Notes: generated by a model from the letters alone, not told the origin. A stretch of DNA of 24,155 bases from an uncultured Collinsella sp. (GCA_902496775.1 CABVCF010000026.1:1-24155); one strand, 5' to 3'; positions 14,127-21,672 are shown, numbered from the stretch's first letter. A program made the numbers and translations.

Positions 14127-15077
14127 ATGGTTAACGAGAAGAAGGTCGCTATTGTCGGCTGCGGTTTCGTCGGTTCGTCTTCGGCGTTCGCACTGATGCA
14201 GAGCGGTCTGTTCTCCGAGATGGTCCTCATCGACGTGGACAAGAACCGCGCCGAGGGTGAGGCCCTGGATATCGCGCACGGCATGACGTTTGCCGAGCCG
14301 ATGAAGATCTACGCCGGCGATTATTCCGATGTCGCCGACGCCGCCATGATCGTCGTCACCGCTGGCGCTGCCCAGAAGCCCGGTGAGACCCGCCTGGACC
14401 TGGTCAACAAGAACGTCAGCATCTTTAAGTCCATTATTCCCGAGATTAAGAAGTCCGGCTTCGACGGCATTCTGCTCATCGTCTCCAACCCGGTCGATGT
14501 TCTGACCTACGCCGCCATCAAGATGTCCGGCCTGCCCGAGGGCCACGTCATCGGTTCCGGCACCGTGCTCGACACCGGCCGCCTGCAGCAGATGCTTGGT
14601 GCCCACGTCGAGGTTGACCCGCGCGATGTCCAGGCCTATGTCATGGGCGAGCACGGCGACTCCGAGTTTGTCGCTTGGTCCAGCGCTCAGGTTGCCGGCG
14701 TTCCGCTGAACACCTTCTGTGAGCTTCACGGCCACCTGGAGCATGAGGCTGCCGAGAAGCGCATCGCCGAGGACGTCAAGAACTCCGCCTACACCATCAT
14801 CGAGAAGAAGCACGCCACCTACTATGGCGTCGCCATGGCCGTCAAGCGCATCTGCACCGCCGTTATGCGCGATGAGCAGACCGTTCTGCCCGTCTCTTCG
14901 CTCATGGTGGGCGAGTATGGCCTGTCCGATCTTGCCATCTCCATGCCGACCGTCGTTGGCCGCGACGGCGTTGTCTGCCGCGTCCCCGTGCCGCTGGACG
15001 ATGACGAGCAGCATGAGCTCACCGTCTCCGCCAAGGCCCTCAAGGACATCATCGACAGCGTCGACTTCTCCTGCTAA
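14127..15077 (+). CDS. ldh: L-lactate dehydrogenase
   Basis: 316 residues, normal for NAD-dependent L-LDH, which reduces pyruvate to lactate and reoxidises NADH in fermentation. The Rossmann motif is VGCGFVGSS (10-18), followed by LIDVDKNRAEGEALDIAHG with the Asp that selects NAD+. Further motifs are GAAQKPGETRLDLVNKN, VSNPVDVLTY, the substrate Arg in GTVLDTGRLQQML and the catalytic His at about 176 in MGEHGDSEFVAWS. LDTGR and MGEHGDSE distinguish LDH from malate dehydrogenase. The ATG at 14127 has GGGAG about 8 nt upstream; an earlier in-frame ATG would place the hairpin in coding sequence. Codon use is highly biased to C/G endings, suggesting strong expression. Confidence 0.95.
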   Translation: MVNEKKVAIVGCGFVGSSSAFALMQSGLFSEMVLIDVDKNRAEGEALDIAHGMTFAEPMKIYAGDYSDVADAAMIVVTAGAAQKPGETRLDLVNKNVSIFKSIIPEIKKSGFDGILLIVSNPVDVLTYAAIKMSGLPEGHVIGSGTVLDTGRLQQMLGAHVEVDPRDVQAYVMGEHGDSEFVAWSSAQVAGVPLNTFCELHGHLEHEAAEKRIAEDVKNSAYTIIEKKHATYYGVAMAVKRICTAVMRDEQTVLPVSSLMVGEYGLSDLAISMPTVVGRDGVVCRVPVPLDDDEQHELTVSAKALKDIIDSVDFSC

Positions 15078-15110
15078 ATCAAGCTCGCTAGAGCGAAAAG
15101 CTACAATGAA

Positions 15111-15143
15111 GGCGTCCGGGTCCACACGGCCCGGGCGCCTTTT
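15111..15143 (+). terminator. Terminator of ldh
   Basis: GGCGTCCGGG (15111-15120) pairs with CCCGGGCGCC (15130-15139) with one G-T pair, followed by TTTT. It abuts the REP-like palindrome that begins at 15142. Confidence 0.85.
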
Positions 15144-15174
15144 GGTGCAAAGTAACCTGACCCCAATGCACCAT
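15142..15174. repeat. REP-like palindrome, copy 1
   Basis: TTGGTGCA...TGCACCAT with the core AACCTGACCCC. A near-identical unit lies at 16367-16400, on the other side of the Mbeg1-like gene. The ends are complementary, so each unit can fold. The GGGGTCAGGTT core is like the short palindromes that REP-associated tyrosine transposases are known to mobilise. Confidence 0.6.
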
Positions 15175-15203
15175 CCCAATACACCATAGTTGATGGGAGG
15201 GCC

Positions 15204-16364
15204 ATGTCGGATTCGCCTAATTTTTTGACCTATGCCCAGACGGCGTTTGATCCGTTTGAGGAGCGGCCGTTCTGCGCGGTGGACAGCCTGGTCTTTGCGT
15301 GGTTGTCCTATTTGCGTTTGCCGGGTGATATGGCGGAGCTGACGAACTGGCAGGGCCTAGACGTACGCGAGCTGCTGCGTGCCGAGTGCTACCGGGACAT
15401 GATTGACGACTTGTGGGACCCAGAGGGGAGCAGGGCCTTGCTGGAGGCCGTGGCAGCAAGTCCTCGCTACCGTGGCGTGCACGTTTGCGGCTATCGTGTC
15501 GTGAGCGATGTGGTGGCGACAGAGCAGTTTGCAGCCATGGCGTTCCGGTTTCCGGCAGGGTTTAGTTATCTTTCCTTCCGGGGGACCGATAGTACGATCG
15601 TGGGCTGGAAAGAAGACTTTAACATGGCGTTCCGGTGTCCTGTGCCGGCCCAGGAATCCGCGGCACGTTATGTGGACGAGGCGGCGGATGCGATTGACGG
15701 GCCGCTTTTGTGCGGAGGTCATTCCAAGGGCGGAAACCTTGCGGTGTACGGTGCGGCGATGTGCTCCGATGTCGCCCGTGAGCGAATCGAACGGGCGTAT
15801 TCCCATGATGGTCCGGGCTTCGTCGAGGAGTTTCTGAACGGCAACGCCTTTGCCGATCTTTCCGGTCGAATCGACAAGACGCTACCTCGGTCGTCGATCT
15901 TTGGCATGATGTTCGAGACACAGGAGGACTATGCCATCGTTGAGAGCACCGAGTTCAGCCTGCTGCAGCACAATCCCTTTAGCTGGGTGGTTGATGGTCA
16001 CGACTTCGTGTACTGTGAGCGCCTGTCTGCCGGTGCTCGATACGTTGATGGTTCCATTCGCGAGATGTTGCTTGCAGTGTCGCCTAGCGAACGCGAGCGT
16101 TTTGTAGATGCGTTGTTCTCCGTGTTTGAGGCTACGGGTGCTGAGCGGTTTGCGGATATCGCTGGGAATCTGCGCGAGAGCCTGCCCGTGATGCTCCAGG
16201 CTACGCAAGGCTTTGACGAGGATACACGACGCTTTGTCTCGCAGACCATCGTAGCAATCCTTAAATGCGCACTGCTGCCCAAACGACCTCAGATCGACAT
16301 GCCCGCTGCCGGCAAGAGTTTGGCAGAACAGCTCGAGGCTTGGCAGTCCGAGCTCCTGCGCTAA
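15204..16364 (+). CDS. Mbeg1-like (DUF2974) alpha/beta-hydrolase
   Basis: 386 residues. DUF2974 proteins are lipase-like serine hydrolases of unknown substrate, common in gut Firmicutes and Coriobacteria. The start NFLTYAQTAFDPFEERPFCAVDSLVFAWLSYLRLP is typical. The core has FSYLSFRGTDSTIVGWKEDFNMAF (oxyanion/GTD region), the nucleophile Ser174 in CGGHSKGGNLAVYGA, and the Asp of SHDGPGF. The candidate catalytic His lies in WVVDGHDFVY. No signal peptide or membrane segment, so it is cytoplasmic. ATG with ATGGGAGGG about 6 nt upstream. Lower GC and more T-ending codons than ldh, plus palindromes on both sides, make it look like an accessory gene. Confidence 0.88.
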   Translation: MSDSPNFLTYAQTAFDPFEERPFCAVDSLVFAWLSYLRLPGDMAELTNWQGLDVRELLRAECYRDMIDDLWDPEGSRALLEAVAASPRYRGVHVCGYRVVSDVVATEQFAAMAFRFPAGFSYLSFRGTDSTIVGWKEDFNMAFRCPVPAQESAARYVDEAADAIDGPLLCGGHSKGGNLAVYGAAMCSDVARERIERAYSHDGPGFVEEFLNGNAFADLSGRIDKTLPRSSIFGMMFETQEDYAIVESTEFSLLQHNPFSWVVDGHDFVYCERLSAGARYVDGSIREMLLAVSPSERERFVDALFSVFEATGAERFADIAGNLRESLPVMLQATQGFDEDTRRFVSQTIVAILKCALLPKRPQIDMPAAGKSLAEQLEAWQSELLR

Positions 16365-16366
16365 CC

Positions 16367-16400
16367 ATTGGTGCAAGCAACCTGTCCCCGATGCACCAAT
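16367..16400. repeat. REP-like palindrome, copy 2
   Basis: ATTGGTGCA...TGCACCAAT has perfect 9-bp ends. The internal sequence matches copy 1 (AACCTG-T/A-CCCC). It begins 2 nt after the upstream stop codon, so it may also act as that gene's 3' stem-loop. Confidence 0.6.
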
Positions 16401-16474
16401 CTTCGAAGCGCCTGGGGCGGGCTCGACCGCTATACTGATTCGTGCCGAAATCGATCTAGAACGGAATGCCGTAT

Positions 16475-17479
16475 ATGAAAATCAATCACGCGATTCTGCA
16501 TATCCTGGACTTTGACTCTGCCGTCAACGTCATGAGCCAGCGCGAGTTGGATATCGAAAGCCGTACTGTCCGCAACTTCGTGACCACACATCTGCGTCGC
16601 GCGCGCACTTCGGCCGATAACAAGCGTGCCACGTTTGCCGAGAACTCCGCATTCGGCGGCGAGCTCAAGAGCTATTTCTTTGGCGAGCGCGAGTTCGTGG
16701 ACCTGTCGCAGCAGATTGCGGAGTTTATCTCCTCCGAGCTCACCAAGGCTGAGAAAGCTGAGTCCACCGACGTGCTCGTGGCTGATTTTGACGACGATGA
16801 GGATGCCCGCTGGTTTGCCGTGATGCTGCTGGGCTCCAAGCAGGCTTTTATGCACGAAGTGGGCCGCGAGGAGGGGGAGGTGCGCAACGACATCGCGCGC
16901 CACTACGCCATTCTGCCGAACCCCTCGCAAAAGGTGCCGAGCTATGCCATCGTGCGCGCGAGCACCATGGAGATCGGCTATGTGGACAAGAAACGCAAGA
17001 TTGCCGGCGAGGACCGTATGCTTATCCCCGATGGCCTGCTGCAGTGCGACACGGGCGTATCGGGCAAGGAGGTCATCGACACCGTGACGCGTGTGGTCGA
17101 GGAAGTCGCCGAGGAGCACGGTGCCAACACGGCTGTAGCACTCGCCAAGGTTAAGGCTGCTGTTACCGAGAAAGTTGAGGATGACGAGGAACTGCCCCCT
17201 TGGGATATCGTCGATGAGGTCTTTGAGGACGAGCCGGTTATCAAGGAGAGCGTGCGCGCGGCACTGACCGAGGAGAAGGTGCCTGAGCGTGTGCCCGTGG
17301 AGCGCAAGCAGGTCGAACGCGCGGCGGTGCGCAATCACAAGATTCGTACCGACACGGGTATCGAGATCAGCTTCCCGGCAGAGATAGGTTCGAATTCCGA
17401 GTACATTGAGTTCGTCAATGAGCCCAACGGCCTCATCTCTATCGAGCTCAAGAACATCGGAAGTATTGAGAATCGATAA
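16475..17479 (+). CDS. NdpA/YejK-family nucleoid-associated protein
   Basis: 334 residues of the 37-kDa nucleoid-associated family (E. coli YejK, about 335 aa), cytoplasmic proteins that bind DNA or the nucleoid and whose function is poorly known. The start MKINHAILHILDF, the centre YAILPNPSQKVPSYAIV, and the end (IRTDTGIEISFPAEIG...YIEFVNEPNGLISIELKNIG) follow the family. An acidic stretch (KVEDDEELPPWDIVDEVFEDE) lies at about 235-260. The ATG at 16475 is preferred over 16466, because the only ribosome-like sequence (ACGGA) touches 16466 but sits 9 nt before 16475. A possible -10 (TATACT) is at 16431-16436. Confidence 0.88.
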   Translation: MKINHAILHILDFDSAVNVMSQRELDIESRTVRNFVTTHLRRARTSADNKRATFAENSAFGGELKSYFFGEREFVDLSQQIAEFISSELTKAEKAESTDVLVADFDDDEDARWFAVMLLGSKQAFMHEVGREEGEVRNDIARHYAILPNPSQKVPSYAIVRASTMEIGYVDKKRKIAGEDRMLIPDGLLQCDTGVSGKEVIDTVTRVVEEVAEEHGANTAVALAKVKAAVTEKVEDDEELPPWDIVDEVFEDEPVIKESVRAALTEEKVPERVPVERKQVERAAVRNHKIRTDTGIEISFPAEIGSNSEYIEFVNEPNGLISIELKNIGSIENR

Positions 17480-17505
17480 GCTGTGCTTGGACGTTGCAGA
17501 AAAAC

Positions 17506-17540
17506 AAAGGCCGAAGCCCTTCGGGACTTCGGCCTTTTTT
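17506..17540 (+). terminator. Bidirectional terminator after the nucleoid protein gene
   Basis: AAAGGCCGAAG (17506-17516) pairs with CTTCGGCCTTT (17527-17537), followed by T6. The complementary strand also ends in T-rich sequence, so it can stop transcription from both sides. Confidence 0.92.
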
Positions 17541-17594
17541 GTTTTCGGCTTGGTTGCTGACATTGCGCCGCAGGTTGGGCATACGTCAGCGAAA

Positions 17595-17616
17595 ACGCGG
17601 TTTGTCAAAACCGCGT
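17595..17616 (-). terminator. Terminator of the lysA-dapA-dapB-dapH operon
   Basis: Perfect 9-bp stem ACGCGGTTT-N4-AAACCGCGT, with TTTC following on the minus strand, just after the dapH stop. One arm (AAACCGCGTAAC) is shared with the hairpin after ettA. Confidence 0.75.
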
Positions 17617-17621
17617 AACTA

Positions 17622-18341
17622 TTAAAGTTGACGTAAGCCCTCTTCCAGGCCGGTCTTGCTGTTGGTCTTCTCGTCGCGCATCTTGATGACGCGGGCGGGG
17701 ACACCGGCCACGACGGCACCGGCGGGGACGTCCTCGACGCACACGGCGCCGGCGGCAACTACAGCACCCTTGCCCACGTGCACGCCCTCCAGGACCACAG
17801 CATTGGCGCCGATCATGACATCGTCCTCGATGATGACGGGCGTGGCGCTTGCGGGCTCCACGACGCCCGCCAACACGGTGCCGGCGCCGATGTGGCAGTT
17901 CTTGCCCACGGTGGCGCGACCGCCCAGCACGGCGCCCATATCGATCATGGAACCCTCGCCGATAACGGAGCCGATGTTGATGATGGCGCCCATCATGATG
18001 ACGGCACGGTCGCCGATCTCGACGCGGTCACGGATGATCGCGCCCGGCTCGATGCGAGCGTTGATGCCCTTAAGGTCGAGCATGGGCACGGCGGAGTTGC
18101 GGCAGTCGTTCTCTACGTCGTAGTAGTCGATAGAGTCGGCGTTGGCGTCGAGGATTGCCCTGAGCTCATCCCAGTCGCCAAAGACGGTCTTGCCGCGACG
18201 GCCGCCGTAGACATGCGCGTCGCCCCAGGCAACCTTCATGCCGGGCTTCTCGCGCACGTACAGCTTGACAGGCGTCTTTTTGGGCACGGTGGCGATGTAG
18301 TTGATAATCTCCTGTGCATCCATCTCGGCTGCGTTACTCAT
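17622..18341 (-). CDS. dapH: Tetrahydrodipicolinate N-acetyltransferase
   Basis: 239 residues, as in B. subtilis DapH. It acetylates tetrahydrodipicolinate with acetyl-CoA, the committed step of the acetylase branch to diaminopimelate. The N-terminus (AQEIINYIATVPKKTPVKLYV...FGDWDEL) and the middle (VENDCRNSAVPMLDLKGINARIEPGAIIRD) are the DapH-specific parts. The rest is a left-handed beta helix of hexapeptide repeats (IGDRAVIMMGAIINIGSVIGEGSMIDMGAVLGGRATVGKNCHIG cut into repeats), with the catalytic His/Glu region in NCHIGAGTV. It ends in GLRQL, as the family does. Last gene of the operon, 39 nt after dapB, with AGGAG about 9 nt before the ATG. Confidence 0.95.
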   Translation of the reverse strand: MSNAAEMDAQEIINYIATVPKKTPVKLYVREKPGMKVAWGDAHVYGGRRGKTVFGDWDELRAILDANADSIDYYDVENDCRNSAVPMLDLKGINARIEPGAIIRDRVEIGDRAVIMMGAIINIGSVIGEGSMIDMGAVLGGRATVGKNCHIGAGTVLAGVVEPASATPVIIEDDVMIGANAVVLEGVHVGKGAVVAAGAVCVEDVPAGAVVAGVPARVIKMRDEKTNSKTGLEEGLRQL

Positions 18342-18380
18342 ATGCTGTTTCTCCTTTGCGTGGATACGGTTGATACCTGG

Positions 18381-19121
18381 TTAGGCAAACATGACTTGGT
18401 CGAAGGTGTAGAAGCCGGAGTCGCGGGTGACGAGCTTCTGGGCGGCGGCCAGGGCGCCGTTGACGAAGATCTGGCGGCTCGTGGCACGGTGCGTGAGCGT
18501 GATCTCCTCGTCTTGGCCAAAGAAGCTCACCTCGTGCACGCCGGCGACGGTGCCGCCGCGCAGCGAGTGCATACCGATTTCCTTGGGGTCGCGCGCGCCG
18601 CACATGCCCTCGCGTCCGTAGACGGGGTGGTAGCCTGTCTCGGGTTCGGCCTCGACTACGGCATCGAGCAGTAGCTTGGCAGTGCCGCTGGGGGCATCGA
18701 CCTTTTGGTTGTGGTGCGTCTCGACGATTTCGCAGTCAAAGCCGGGCAGCTCGCGTGTAGCCTGCGCTACCAGATGGCGCAGGGCTGCGATACCGATGGA
18801 GTAATTGCCCGAGTGCATAACGCGGGTGTTCTGGCCCAGCTCACGCAGGCGGTCCATCTGCTCGGGGGTGTAGCCTGTGGTGCCCGAGACCAACGCCGCG
18901 CCCGTGCGCTCGACATAGGCGACGACGGCGTCAAAGGTCACGACGTTCGAAAAGTCGATGATGATGTCTGCTGCCGGGGCGCTCTCGAGCTCGGACAGAT
19001 CAAAACCGATCTGGGCGACGATATCAAAAACGGGCTGCCCGCCGGCGTCGACAATGCCTTCGGCGGTGGTGCGGATGAGCGAGCCCATGCGGCCCGTTCC
19101 CATAATGACGGTCTTAATCAA
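18381..19121 (-). CDS. dapB: 4-Hydroxy-tetrahydrodipicolinate reductase
   Basis: 246 residues. It reduces the DapA product with NAD(P)H to tetrahydrodipicolinate. The nucleotide loop is MGTGRMG (7-13). The SGTTGY loop lies at 79-84, and the substrate/catalytic motif ETHHNQKVDAPSGTA at about 134-148 includes His136-His137 and Lys140. The start is TTG at 19119-19121, overlapping the dapA stop by 8 nt, with AAGGGAG about 9 nt upstream. The next ATG is codon 7, which would cut into the Rossmann strand, so TTG is preferred. The overlap predicts translational coupling to dapA. Confidence 0.94.
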   Translation of the reverse strand: MIKTVIMGTGRMGSLIRTTAEGIVDAGGQPVFDIVAQIGFDLSELESAPAADIIIDFSNVVTFDAVVAYVERTGAALVSGTTGYTPEQMDRLRELGQNTRVMHSGNYSIGIAALRHLVAQATRELPGFDCEIVETHHNQKVDAPSGTAKLLLDAVVEAEPETGYHPVYGREGMCGARDPKEIGMHSLRGGTVAGVHEVSFFGQDEEITLTHRATSRQIFVNGALAAAQKLVTRDSGFYTFDQVMFA

Positions 19122-20004
19122 GCAGACCAGCTCCCTTCAGGGCATCGGTAAGTGCAGAGCGCGTGTCGTCTGCCATGGGGCACAGCGGCATGCGGTAGTT
19201 TGCCTCGATCATACCCATCTGGGCGAGCGCCTCTTTGACGGGGATGGGGTTGACCTCACTAAAAAGGGCATTGATGAGTGGCTGGCCGGCAATTTGGATA
19301 TCGCGGGCACGCGCCACGTCACTGTCCAAATAGGCGCGGCACATGTCATGCACGAGCTGCGGCTGCACGTCGGCCCACACGCTGATGGTGCCCGAGGCGC
19401 CCAGGCTCATGAGCGGCACGGTAAGCGCGTCCTCGCCCGAGTACATGCGGAAGTCGTCGGACAGCAGGTGGGCGATCTTGGCCGCGTAGGCGACGTTGCC
19501 AGAGGCTTCCTTAATACCCATGATGTTGGGATGTGCGGCCAGGCGCTCTACGTTGCGCTCGCTGATGCCGCAGCCACAGCGGCCGGGGATGTTGTACAGG
19601 ATGCAGGGGATGTCCACGGCATCGGCGACGGTCTTAAAGTGCTGATAGATACCCTCTTCATTGGACTTGTTGTAGTAGGGGGTGATGAGCAGCAGACCGT
19701 CGGCGCCCAGGCCCTGATAGGTGAGCGACTTGGTGAGCATGGTCTGCGTGGAGTTGGAGCCCGAGCCGGCGATGACGGGGACGCGTCCTGCAACATGCTT
19801 GACCACGGCGGCGACGACGGAGTTGTCCTCGTCATCGGTCATCGTGGCACTCTCACCGGTGGTGCCCAGGGTGAGGATGGCGTCGGTGCCATTTTGCAAG
19901 TGGAAATCGATAAGGCGCTCGAGCGCGTCAAAGTCGACGCTGCCGTCCTTTTTAAACGGCGTGACGAGGGCGACGATCGAGCCCTCGAGGTTGCGGATAT
20001 CCAT
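19114..20004 (-). CDS. dapA: 4-Hydroxy-tetrahydrodipicolinate synthase
   Basis: 296 residues, the usual length. It condenses pyruvate with aspartate semialdehyde via a Schiff base. Active site: Lys165 in GIKEASGN, Tyr137 in YNIPGR, and the Thr pair in GTTGES (47-52). YYNKSNEEGIYQHF is also conserved. The ATG at 20002-20004 has AAGGAG 6 nt upstream, so it can start independently. The upstream lysA frame is open straight through this ATG, with no stop between them (see the fusion finding). Second gene of the riboswitch operon. Confidence 0.94.
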   Translation of the reverse strand: MDIRNLEGSIVALVTPFKKDGSVDFDALERLIDFHLQNGTDAILTLGTTGESATMTDDEDNSVVAAVVKHVAGRVPVIAGSGSNSTQTMLTKSLTYQGLGADGLLLITPYYNKSNEEGIYQHFKTVADAVDIPCILYNIPGRCGCGISERNVERLAAHPNIMGIKEASGNVAYAAKIAHLLSDDFRMYSGEDALTVPLMSLGASGTISVWADVQPQLVHDMCRAYLDSDVARARDIQIAGQPLINALFSEVNPIPVKEALAQMGMIEANYRMPLCPMADDTRSALTDALKGAGLLD

Positions 20005-21410
20005 GTTCTTCTCCTTCGCTTCCGCGATCTGGATGCGTTTGTTCCATTGGGCGGCGACGGCCAGGCGCTCGTCCTGAGCGCGACGGCGGGCGCTTTCGGC
20101 GCGCGATTTGGCCAGCAGCTCGCGGCCGCACGGCAGCACGTCGAGCGTGGCAAAGTAATCGCCCGGGCGCTCGGCGCGTCGGATGAGGTCGGCCGAGCCA
20201 TCGGGGCGCAGCAGGACCTCGGCGGAGCGCAGGCGGCCGTTGTAGTTGTAGCCCATGGAGTAGCCATGCGCGCCGGTGTCGTGAATCACGAGCACATCAC
20301 CCATGTCGATATGCGGCAGCTCGCGGTCGATGGCGAACTTGTCATTGTTCTCGCACAGATTGCCCGTGATGTCGTACGTGTTTGTGACGGGGGCTGCGGT
20401 TTTATCAGGACCGTCCGGCTGACCCATCACCGTGATGTGGTGGTAAGCGCCATACATGGCAGGACGAATCAGATCGACGGCGCTTGCGTCCACGCCGATA
20501 TAGTCCTTGTAGATCTGCTTCTCGTGGATGGCCTTGGTGACCAGGCATCCGTAGGGGCCCATCATAAAGCGACCCATCTCGGTGCAGATCGCCACATCGC
20601 CCATGCCGGCAGGAACCAGGATCTCGTCGTATGCCGCGTGTACTCCCTCGCCGATGACGCGAATGTCGTTGGCCTGCTGCTCGGGCAGGTAGGGGATGCC
20701 GACGCCGCCGGACAGATTGATGAAGGCGACGTGTGCGCCGGTCTCGCGCTCCAGGCGTACGGCAAGCTCAAAGAGGATGCGCGCGAGCTTGGGGTAACAG
20801 TGTTGCTGGCAAGGAATGCGTGGATGCCAAAGTCCTCGGCGCCCTTGGCCTTGAGCATGCGGAAGGCCTCGAAGAGCTGCTCGGTGGTCATGCCATATTT
20901 GGAGTCGCCCGGGTTGTCCATGATGCCGTTGGAGAGCTGGAACAGGCCGCCTGGATTAAAGCGGCAGCTGACCGTCTTGGGGATGGGCCCCGCAACACGC
21001 TCAAAGAACTCAATGTGGCTGATGTCGTCAAAGTTGACGATGGCACCCAGCTTGTCGGCGAGCTCAAAGTCGGCAGCCGGCGTGTCGTTGGACGAGAACA
21101 TGATGTCGTGTCCCGTGATACCCAGCGATCGGGCGATCATGAGCTCGGTATAGCTCGAGCAATCGCAGCCGCAGCCGTATTCGTTGAGGATGGAGATGAG
21201 CGCCGGGTTGGGGTTGGCCTTGACGGCAAAGTATTCCTTAAAGCCCGGGTTCCATGCAAAGGCGTCTCGCACTTCTTGCATGTTGCGGCGGATGCCCGCC
21301 TCGTCGTATAGATGAAACGGCGTGGGGAACTGCTCGACGATATGCTCGAGCGTCTCCTTGTCCACAAACGGCTGCTTGGCCGCATATGCCTCGTTGGGGG
21401 TCAATGCCAT
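20005..21410 (-). pseudogene. lysA: Diaminopimelate decarboxylase, frameshifted
   Basis: LysA decarboxylates meso-DAP to lysine (PLP, alanine-racemase-like fold). The N-terminal half (ATG at 21410) contains the PLP Lys in EYFAVKANPNP and continues to FGIHAFLASNTVT. At 20791-20797 the frame slips, and the native reading ends in foreign sequence with a stop at 20562. In another frame the protein resumes exactly: KLARILFELAVRLE, FINLSGGVGIPY, then CTEMGRFMMGPYG, GVDASAVDLIRPAMYGAYHH, the C-terminal region of the enzyme. Relatives, as I recall them, have about four extra residues (NEYY-like) at the junction. The C-terminal frame ends not at a stop but in a charged helix (about 40 aa) that continues into dapA. 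ATG with a weak GAGG about 12 nt upstream. A sequencing or assembly error cannot be excluded. Confidence 0.85.
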
Positions 21411-21423
21411 GTCCCGTAAACCT

Positions 21424-21488
21424 CGCTATCCAGACGGCGCCATCTGCGCATCGAATCCGCATAGCGTGGACCCAATGTCCGGATAGCG
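21424..21488 (-). promoter_or_regulatory. Expression platform of the lysine riboswitch
   Basis: The 3' strand of helix P1 (CGCTATCCGGAC, plus 21477-21488) is complementary over 12 bp, with one G-T pair, to GTCTGGATAGCG (plus 21424-21435), which ends right at the GAGG before the lysA start. A second CGCTAT (plus 21461-21466) can pair with the same ATAGCG. These pairings are mutually exclusive with P1. No T-rich intrinsic terminator is visible, so control of translation initiation is the likelier mechanism. Confidence 0.6.
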
Positions 21489-21638
21489 CTCCCGCATTGC
21501 TGCAGACAGTCCTGTGGGTGTTTCCCACAGGCCCACCAGGTTGTTCGTGCCCGAAAAACCCAGTTCGGCGGGTTTCGCCTCCCCACGGGGTCAAAGCCTG
21601 CCGGCTCGCCCGCGGATCTTCGTGCCCGCGCCTCTATC
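21481..21638 (-). promoter_or_regulatory. Lysine riboswitch (L box) aptamer
   Basis: Read on the minus strand it has the L-box landmarks: GATAGAGGCGCGG at the 5' side of P1 (21638 onward), GGGGAGGCGAAACCCGCCGAA in the centre (GGCGAAAC then GCCGAA), GGACTGTC, then GGGAGCGCTATCC closing P1. These match the B. subtilis lysC leader (GATAGAGGTGCG, GCCGAAG, GGCTGTC, GGAGGGCTATC) almost base for base. Lysine binding stabilises P1 and turns expression off. It precedes lysA-dapA-dapB-dapH by about 70 nt and fills most of the 378-nt gap to the divergent gene. Confidence 0.9.
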
Positions 21639-21642
21639 AAGT

Positions 21643-21672
21643 GGTAAAGACCCTATCACGTTGCACTTTACC
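21643..21672. repeat. Inverted repeat in the lysA / M20D divergent promoter region
   Basis: GGTAAAG-N16-CTTTACC with perfect 7-bp arms. The right arm overlaps the -35 of the M20D gene promoter. It may be an operator or a leader hairpin; no regulator is identified. Confidence 0.4.

Noticed and set aside
20785..20800. Programmed ribosomal frameshift in lysA
   Set aside because: There is no slippery heptamer with a downstream pseudoknot. Sequence expected from relatives appears to be missing at the junction, which a frameshift signal would not explain.
18958..21153. A 731-codon open frame on the plus strand across dapB, dapA and lysA
   Set aside because: It lies opposite genes with clear family motifs. 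Its length follows from GC-rich codon bias, and the translation is low-complexity without any recognisable domain.
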